Source: Zygaena filipendulae | Taxonomy: Eukaryota > Arthropoda > Insecta > Lepidoptera > Zygaenidae | NCBI GenBank assembly: GCA_907165275.2 | Contig: OU015659.1 | Span: 12,711,001-12,775,000, forward strand | Direction of reading: 5' to 3' | Length of the DNA: 64,000 nt | Translations under genes and position numbers: made by a program | Shown: positions 58,012 to 64,000 of the stretch, piece by piece | Layout: each line of letters opens with the position of its first letter | How positions within the stretch are numbered: position 1 is the first letter of the stretch | Notes under the pieces: model-generated | Told to the model about the DNA's origin: nothing | The model's database searches: none | Seen by the model: the letters and a program-made list of their open reading frames with translations, nothing else

Positions 58012-60603
58012 ATGGATAAGCGCGCTTGTGAAAAAAATCCCCACGTGGGTACCGGCCCCGAAAGGGCCGGCCAGTCCCACCCCGGACAAGCTCCGGGCCG
58101 CCCCTCGTATGTGGGGGGGGCAGCAACGCGTAGACGGGAAGGTGTAGTTTTAAGTGGGGGTGAGGGGTGGCCACCTCCAGATCCAAGGCCACCCAAATAC
58201 CAACAATTCTTGGCATGGAAGGACATGATGCGTGTTAAGGAGTGGGAGGCGAATCTCGCTGTCATGAGCGAGTCGCAAATAAAAGAGAAGGTGCGTCAGG
58301 AGGGAGAGGTCTTCGTGAGGACCCTCACCAAGGAACTGGACGACATGGTGTTCGGGGTCATCGAGGTGGCGAACGCCACCCCCCGGCAAAAGGCACTGTA
58401 TCATCATTCTACGGATGACATCGAGAAGTACGTGCCCAAAGAAATGCGCTACAGGCTTGAGCTGCTGCTGGCTAGGCGCCAAGAGCTTAGAGCCGAGGCT
58501 TGCACCAGTAAGCAGAGGGTCGCGCAGTCTTCCACCGCGGCCCAAGAAAAGAAGGTAGAAGCCCACCCGGCATTGAACATTGAGGGCGGGGTTTCCTCGC
58601 CTCAAGATGGAGTGGATCCTGTGAACCCAAAGAAGGTTATACAGGCATCTGGATCATGCGCCACCCAATCTGTCGTTCCTTCCCTAAAATCTCCAGTAGT
58701 TGTTTTGGAGAGGATGGACGTGCAGACGGCGTCTGGTTCGGACGACGTTACGTCATCAGCCTGCTCGTCCCGCGACAGCAGTGTATCACGGAAGCGACAG
58801 CGGTGTGAGTCTCAGCCTCACGTCCGGGCAGCCAAAAGAGGCCGCAAGTTGGAAACGGCAGGGCGCAGTATAGAGGAGAGAGTCGCCAGGGCCGGTAAAG
58901 GGTCAGGCTCAGGGGTCGGAGATATAGCGGCCAATGAAGAGTCAGCCAACGTCCTTCGAGACAAAATCTTTGAGGACACGGAGGCTATCTGCCGCGTCGC
59001 CAGCACATCGGGCAACCTTAAGGGGACATTTATCCGAGACCTTAAGGAGGCAGCGGCGCGGATAGAAGACAGAGCCAAAGTCCTAGCGGCACACTCCGTG
59101 TCCGAGGAAACGGCGAAACTGGCGGCTGAAAACGCCCGTCTTCGTGCGGAGGTCGACGTTCTTCGAAAGGACTTCGCCGCCCTCCGTGCGGAGATTGAGA
59201 CGGAGCGGGCCAGGGTGCGTGCCGCTCCGTCCCTACCGGAAGTGACTGCGGTGCGGCGGGAGCAACCTCTCTCAGAGGAGCTCTTGCGTACCATCGCCCA
59301 TATGGTGGACGCAAGAGTAGATGGGAGGCTGATACCCGACCGCCCACGCCCGCCTCTCCAACACGAGAGGCGGATATCAGAAAGGACGCTACCGGCCACC
59401 TCGACTCACGAGGCAGCGCCGGTCACCGAATCAGGAAGGGAAAAGGTGCGCAGAAGGAGGAAGGCCACCAAGGCAACCACACAAGCCCCCAGGGAGGATG
59501 CCCCCCGTCAACTGCCCCCGGCACCGGCGAACATGGACGCTGGTTACTCGGAGGTGGTTAAACGGGGGAAAGGGAAGAAAAAAGGCAAGGCTGCCCTGAC
59601 CTCGGCGCCTGTTGCGCCGGCGAAGAAGTCTTCGCAGGGGCAGTCGGCGCCGCGAGCGGCGGCAGCCAAGTCAAAAAAAGGAGGAAAGGTGCGGCCTAAA
59701 GCGCCGGTGCCTAGCAAGCTCCGTACCCCTCGATCAGCGGCTGTGGTGATACAACTGCAGCCAGAAGCTGAGCGAACAGGGCGGAGCTACCGAGATGTTC
59801 TGACCGAGGCCAAGTCCAGGATTAAACTGGCTGACCTCGGAATAACAGATATGAAGCTCAGGATTGCCGTGACCGGAGCGCGCATCCTGGAGGTGTCAGG
59901 AGCGGAAAGCAGCGATAAGGCAGACGCCCTCGCTGCTGCCATGAGAGGAGTTTTCCCCGCTGGGGATGTACGGGTCACAAGGCCAGAAAGGCGCGTGGAG
60001 TTGCGCATCTCCGGCCTGGATGAATCCGTCACCACCGGGGAAATAGCGGCCAAAGTCGCCCAGCAAGGCGACTGTCTGGAGGGGTCCGTATCCGTCGGAG
60101 AAATCCGGCATGCCCCCTCCAGGACTGGCACCGCCTGGGTACGTTGCCCGGTCGTGGCGGCCAAGGCACTGGCGCTGAAAGGGCGCCTATTGGTGGGGTG
60201 GGTGGCAGCGAAAGTCACCTTGTTGCCGCTCCGACCTTTGCGGTGCTTCCGCTGCCTCCATGCTGGCCATGTGGGGCGGAAATGCACCGCCGAGATCGAT
60301 AGAGGCGGACTGTGCTACCGTTGCGGCCTTCCCGGCCACGTTGCGGCGGCATGCAGCAGCCAGCCTCGGTGCGTCTTGTGCGCCGAAGCTGGCAAACCGG
60401 CGGGGCATCGATTGGGGTCGCAGAGTTGCGGTGCCCCCAAGCGAATCCCGAGAAGGACACCAAAAGCGGCCCAAGTGTCTCCGGCCGCCGCCGGTGCTGC
60501 CCAGCCCACAGTGGCCGGGCACGAGTCACCCACGACGGTGGCACAGGTGGGGTGTCCTCGCCCCAGTGGCCCTCCTTTAGAGGCCGCTATGGACGCGAGC
60601 TGA
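58012..60603 (+). CDS. E5 ORF1: Gag-like protein, subfamily B2
   Basis: 863 aa starting MDKRACEKNPHVGTGPERAG. It has the same domain order: Ser/Arg patch (SSRDSSVSRKRQR), GKGSGSGVG, a coiled coil (AENARLRAEVDVLRKDFAAL), a lysine-rich KRGKGKKKGK, the conserved RSAAVVIQLQPEAERTGRSY region and three knuckles with all ligands. It is intact, with no stop. Confidence 0.9.
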   Translation: MDKRACEKNPHVGTGPERAGQSHPGQAPGRPSYVGGAATRRREGVVLSGGEGWPPPDPRPPKYQQFLAWKDMMRVKEWEANLAVMSESQIKEKVRQEGEVFVRTLTKELDDMVFGVIEVANATPRQKALYHHSTDDIEKYVPKEMRYRLELLLARRQELRAEACTSKQRVAQSSTAAQEKKVEAHPALNIEGGVSSPQDGVDPVNPKKVIQASGSCATQSVVPSLKSPVVVLERMDVQTASGSDDVTSSACSSRDSSVSRKRQRCESQPHVRAAKRGRKLETAGRSIEERVARAGKGSGSGVGDIAANEESANVLRDKIFEDTEAICRVASTSGNLKGTFIRDLKEAAARIEDRAKVLAAHSVSEETAKLAAENARLRAEVDVLRKDFAALRAEIETERARVRAAPSLPEVTAVRREQPLSEELLRTIAHMVDARVDGRLIPDRPRPPLQHERRISERTLPATSTHEAAPVTESGREKVRRRRKATKATTQAPREDAPRQLPPAPANMDAGYSEVVKRGKGKKKGKAALTSAPVAPAKKSSQGQSAPRAAAAKSKKGGKVRPKAPVPSKLRTPRSAAVVIQLQPEAERTGRSYRDVLTEAKSRIKLADLGITDMKLRIAVTGARILEVSGAESSDKADALAAAMRGVFPAGDVRVTRPERRVELRISGLDESVTTGEIAAKVAQQGDCLEGSVSVGEIRHAPSRTGTAWVRCPVVAAKALALKGRLLVGWVAAKVTLLPLRPLRCFRCLHAGHVGRKCTAEIDRGGLCYRCGLPGHVAAACSSQPRCVLCAEAGKPAGHRLGSQSCGAPKRIPRRTPKAAQVSPAAAGAAQPTVAGHESPTTVAQVGCPRPSGPPLEAAMDAS

Positions 60604-60946
60604 CACCACTCCACCACCTTCGTTGCTTCTGGGGGCGTTCCGGGGGGACGGGCGTCCCTGCTATAGAAGCACGAGGAAGAAAGGCGCGTTTCGGACGCTC
60701 CGGCGCGCCTTTACCCGAGTCGGTCGCCTCCAGGGAGGCGACGTCGCGGCGGGGGAACGGATATGCTATAGCGGTTACCGTTCCTTCGTCGACGCGCGAC
60801 TGAGAAGGAGTGCCGTGGAGTTTTAGCCGGTCGGAGCCCGGCATAACCACCCGCCGTCCCCTCGGCGCGGTGGTACGCGATGTCCATATGCGTTTCTCCA
60901 CGTAAAAAAAAAAAATAAAAAAAAAAAAAAAAAAAAAGGTTAGGTT

Positions 60947-61035
60947 CCCCCTCACTCGGGTCCGCGCCTTGTCGTGGCGAGGGGGCTTAGTAGCGGCTGG
61001 ATGCATCTTTCCCAGCCGTGAAGCTAAGCGGACCC
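60947..61035 (+). ncRNA. HDV-like ribozyme fold, E6
   Basis: P1 CCCCCTC/GAGGGGG, P2 GGGTCCGC/GCGGACCC, P3, L3, P4 and J4/2 as in E3; J1/2 is ACTC. There are no extra C bases at its 5' end, which supports the predicted cut position. Confidence 0.85.
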
Positions 61036-61255
61036 GCTAGCATATCGTAATCCCGCTCTGAGTGTCGTGGTCATGTCTCGCGGCTCAGAGTGGGACCGAG
61101 GGTCCACCGTAAAACGTGGACCGCGAGGAAGAAAACCTCTATAAAAAATTACCCCGGATCCCCCGCTTTTGGCGGTCGCCGGGGGGTTCGCCGGGTTCTG
61201 TGGCCCGGATACGAGGCCGTCACGGGGGGCATACCCCGATATCCAACTAGCAAAG

Positions 61256-63823
61256 ATGAAGGGTCGCAAGAGTAAAAAGACTCCCCACGTGGGTACCGGC
61301 CCCGAAAGGGTCGGAGAGTCCCACCCCGGCGATGTTCCGGGCAGCCCCTCGTATGTGGGGGGGGCAACTCTGCGAGGAAGAGGAGAGATGGAGGGAGGAG
61401 ATGGGGGTGAGGGGTGGCCGCCTCCGGACCCAAGGCCACCCAAAAAAACACGACTCTTGGCATGGGACAAGGTTATGAGAAGGAGAGAGTGGGAGAGCAA
61501 CCTTGCGACGCTGAGCGAGTTGGAGCTGGAGCACCGGGTGAGGGACGAGATCATGTCCCACATGCTCGAGCTCACGCACGAGGCTCTACAGCTCCGCTCG
61601 CGGAGCGCCTCGATGGAGCGGCCGAGTCGCCGGCAGGCGTACCTGGCCGGCTTGAGCAAGCAGGCCATCGCGGACGAGGTTGGAGAGGATATGCGGCACA
61701 GGGTGCAGCTGCTGATGGCTAGGCGCCGGGAGCTCAGAGTTGCAGCCCGTGCCGCAGACGAGGTGGCATCTCGGCCGTCCGGCTCGGGAACCGGAAAACC
61801 TGCCGCCTCCTCCTCAAGGCTGCCTGTGGTGGTCTTGGAGAGGATGGAGGAGGCTCCGGCGTCCGGGCCGGGCGACCGCAGAGACCCGTCTGCATCCTCG
61901 TCCCGCGACAGTAGCGGGACGAGGAAGCGGACGAGGACGGATGACGACGGAGACCCGCTAACTGCGGGGTCTTTGACCTTGCGGTTCGGGTCTCCGGAGT
62001 CCAAGCGCGGCCGCCGGCGTGGGGCGGAGGGCGGTCGTGCGACCGACGCTGGGGAGCCCGAGCTCCTCGAGCTCGCACCGGGGGAGGACACGGCTAGGCG
62101 TGACGTGGCGGACCGCGTCGCCAGAGCCGGTAAGGGATCGGCCTCGGGGGTTGGGGCTGCCTCGCTCAGCGAGACAGCCAGCGACCTCCGGGACCGCATC
62201 TTTGAGGACACGGAGGTCATCTGCCGTGTAGCTGCCGTATCAGCGAACCTTAAGGGGACGTGCGTCCGAGACCTTAAGGAAGCGGCTGCACGGATAGATG
62301 ACAGGGTGAAAGCCCTCGCCGAGCGCTCCGTGTCCGATGAGACGGCCAGACTGGCGGCCGAGAACGCCCGCCTCCGGGCGGAGGTCGACGGGCTTCGTAA
62401 GGAGTTCGCCGCCCTCCGCGCGGAGATCGCGAAGGCCAACTCGCCCCCGGTGAGACAAGAGGAGGCGGCGGTTCGGGACCAGCCTCTTTCCCGCGAAGTC
62501 ATGGAGGCGATCCGCCACATGGTGGACGCTACCATCGCGGGGAGGATGGTCCCGGACCGGCCGCGACCATCCCTTCGTCACGAAGGGCGGTCAGAGAGGG
62601 CGGAGGAGTCGGCGCAGCGCGCTAGTGGCGCTGTGCCGCCCCCTCCGCGCCTAGTCCCGAGAGGACAGAAAGGGGCCAAGGGATCTCCCCGGATGGCCCC
62701 CGAGGCGGATTCTCCCCGTCCGCTGCCCCCGAGTACGGCGACTGTAGCCAGCTACTCGGAGGTAGTGAAACGGGGGAAGAAGAAAAGGAAGAGGAGGGGC
62801 AAGGCTGCCCCGACCTCGGCGCCTGCGGCACCGGCAAAGAAGACTTTGCCGGGGCAGGGGGCGCCGGGGCCGGTGGCATCCAAGTCGGGCCCAAAAGGGG
62901 CAGGAGCGAGGGGGCCTGCAGCGCCGGCGCCCAACAAGCTGCGCCTCCCTCGCTCCTCGGCAGTCGTTCTGCAGTTGCAGCCGGAAGCCGAGGGGCGGGG
63001 GCGGAGCTACCAGGAGGTCCTGACCGAGGCTCGGGCAAAAATTAATTTGTCCGACCTCGGCGTCAGCGACATCCGACTCCGGCGCGGCGCCACTGGGGCC
63101 CGCATACTGGAGTTGCCAGGGGCGACAAGCGGCGAGAAGGCAGACGCCCTCGCCGCTGCGATCCGCTGTGTCTTCCCCGCTGAGGACCTTCGGGTCACCA
63201 GGCCGGTCAAATGCGCAGAACTGCGCATTTCCGGCCTGGATGACTCGGTCACCAGCGGGGAAGTCGCTGCGAGGGTCGCCCAGTCTGGAGACTGTCCGTT
63301 GGGGTCCGTCTCAGTCGGAGAAATCCGACTAGGCCCCTCCGGCACTGGCGGCGTCTGGGTGCGATGCCCAGTGGCAGCCGCTAAGGCGCTGGCGCTGAAA
63401 GGGCGCCTATTGGTGGGGTGGGTGTCGGCGAGGGTTGTCCTGCTGGCACATCGGCCTATGCGGTGCTTCCGCTGTCTGCATGCTGGGCATGCGGGGCGGA
63501 CATGCACCGCAGAGGTCGACAGGAGCGGCCTGTGCTACCGCTGCGGCCAGTCCGGCCACATAGCGGCGAAGTGCAGCAGCCAGCCACGGTGCATCCTGTG
63601 TGCCGAGGCTGGCAAACCGGCGGGGCACCGCTTGGGGTCACCTTCGTGTGGCGCACCCAAGCGGGGTCCGAGGCGTGCGCCTAAGACGACCGGAGCGACT
63701 CCGGTCGCCGTCGGTGCTGCCCGGCCCGTGGCTGGGCAAGAGTCGCCCGCGACGGTGGCACAGGCAGGGGAAACCCTCTCCGATGGCCCTCTAGCTATAG
63801 AGGTCATCATGGACGAGGTCTGA
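61256..63823 (+). CDS. E6 ORF1: Gag-like protein, subfamily B1
   Basis: 855 aa starting MKGRKSKKTPHVGTGPERVG. The C-terminal half is very close to E3 (KINLSDLGV, the GLDDSVTSGEVAARVAQSGD stretch, three knuckles). The region between the N-terminal block and the coiled coil differs strongly from E3 and contains its own acidic/Arg tracts. All knuckle ligands are kept and the frame is intact. It is probably a working Gag as far as sequence can tell. Confidence 0.9.
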   Translation: MKGRKSKKTPHVGTGPERVGESHPGDVPGSPSYVGGATLRGRGEMEGGDGGEGWPPPDPRPPKKTRLLAWDKVMRRREWESNLATLSELELEHRVRDEIMSHMLELTHEALQLRSRSASMERPSRRQAYLAGLSKQAIADEVGEDMRHRVQLLMARRRELRVAARAADEVASRPSGSGTGKPAASSSRLPVVVLERMEEAPASGPGDRRDPSASSSRDSSGTRKRTRTDDDGDPLTAGSLTLRFGSPESKRGRRRGAEGGRATDAGEPELLELAPGEDTARRDVADRVARAGKGSASGVGAASLSETASDLRDRIFEDTEVICRVAAVSANLKGTCVRDLKEAAARIDDRVKALAERSVSDETARLAAENARLRAEVDGLRKEFAALRAEIAKANSPPVRQEEAAVRDQPLSREVMEAIRHMVDATIAGRMVPDRPRPSLRHEGRSERAEESAQRASGAVPPPPRLVPRGQKGAKGSPRMAPEADSPRPLPPSTATVASYSEVVKRGKKKRKRRGKAAPTSAPAAPAKKTLPGQGAPGPVASKSGPKGAGARGPAAPAPNKLRLPRSSAVVLQLQPEAEGRGRSYQEVLTEARAKINLSDLGVSDIRLRRGATGARILELPGATSGEKADALAAAIRCVFPAEDLRVTRPVKCAELRISGLDDSVTSGEVAARVAQSGDCPLGSVSVGEIRLGPSGTGGVWVRCPVAAAKALALKGRLLVGWVSARVVLLAHRPMRCFRCLHAGHAGRTCTAEVDRSGLCYRCGQSGHIAAKCSSQPRCILCAEAGKPAGHRLGSPSCGAPKRGPRRAPKTTGATPVAVGAARPVAGQESPATVAQAGETLSDGPLAIEVIMDEV

Positions 63824-64000
63824 CACCCCCCTCACCCACCTTCGTTGCTCCTGGGGGCGTCCCGTGGGGACGGGCGTCCTCATCAAGGAGCACGAGGAAG
63901 AAAGGCGCGTCCCGGACATCCCGGCGCGCCTTTACCTGAGTCGGTCGCCTCCTCGGAGGCGTCGTCGCGGCGGGGGCGCGGATATGCGCAAGCAGTTACC

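Larger units (their letters stand above)
57695..60937 (+). mobile_element. E5: full Gag-only telomeric retroelement, subfamily B2
   Basis: 3.24 kb with ribozyme, shared leader, ORF1 and a type B 3' UTR. The 34-nt tail (60,904-60,937) is A with a single T. The right flank is GGTTAGGTT. The 3' end matches E4, the leader matches E3/E6, and the ORF1 C-terminal half is closer to E1/E2 in places (RIKLADLGITDMK), so the element looks mosaic. Confidence 0.9.
60947..64000 (+). mobile_element. E6: Gag-only telomeric retroelement, subfamily B1, cut by window end
   Basis: The ribozyme begins directly after GGTTAGGTT. ORF1 ends at 63,823 and a type B 3' UTR (CGGTCGCCTCCTCGGAGGCG ...) runs into the window edge at the point where E3 is about 155 bp from its poly(A). 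ORF2 is therefore almost certainly absent here too. Confidence 0.86.

Overview
The window looks like the end of a lepidopteran (moth or butterfly) chromosome. Evidence: the insect telomere repeat TTAGG as GGTTA on the + strand, R1-clade non-LTR elements inserted in it in the orientation known for SART, tRNA-headed SINEs and several moth/butterfly-type repeats, and small multi-exon insect genes. The genes lie left and the GGTTA strand reads rightwards, so the chromosome tip should lie to the right. The species cannot be named from the sequence.

Region 1 (1-41,600) is ordinary genomic DNA with four supportable genes: a chaoptin-like leucine-rich-repeat cell adhesion gene (minus, 5 coding exons, 1,232 aa), ribosomal protein eL38/RPL38 (minus, 4 coding exons, 70 aa), Sirt7 (plus, 4 coding exons, 713 aa) and an unrecognised small protein with an N-terminal hydrophobic segment (plus, 3 exons, 197 aa) that is the last gene before the telomere. 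I joined the exons by hand; in each gene the splice phases agree and the total is a multiple of three. Between them are two SINEs, a 5'-truncated R1-clade reverse transcriptase with clear target-site duplications, a decayed pogo/Tigger-like transposon, a Harbinger-like element with a MADF remnant inside an RPL38 intron, several fold-back elements, and clusters of CTAGCTG...CCCGCGG-type repeats.

Region 2 (41,914-44,397) is a boundary: a perfect 2,052-bp (AAC)684 tract abutting a perfect array of about 29 copies of a 15-bp unit that itself reads as three mutated GGTTA repeats.

Region 3 (44,398-64,000) is a head-to-tail array of telomeric retroelements, all with poly(A) followed by GGTT(AGGTT)n: S1 (short, noncoding), a minus-oriented AT-rich insert, E1, E2, E3, E4 (5'-truncated), S2 (short, noncoding), E5 and E6 (cut by the window end). 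Only 4 to 14 bases of telomere repeat separate most neighbours. E1, E2, E3 and E5 each hold one long intact ORF1 (Gag: coiled coil, lysine-rich stretch, three CCHC-type knuckles) followed directly by a 3' UTR and poly(A). There is no ORF2, so no endonuclease or reverse transcriptase. Every element with a 5' end starts with what folds as a HDV-like self-cleaving ribozyme of about 89 nt, supported by paired base changes between copies, followed in E1-E3, E5 and E6 by two more covarying hairpins.

The main inference is that this chromosome end is built from Gag-only, ribozyme-headed, SART-oriented elements that must borrow a reverse transcriptase in trans. In gene content this resembles HeT-A of Drosophila telomeres, but the elements sit inside a TTAGG telomere.
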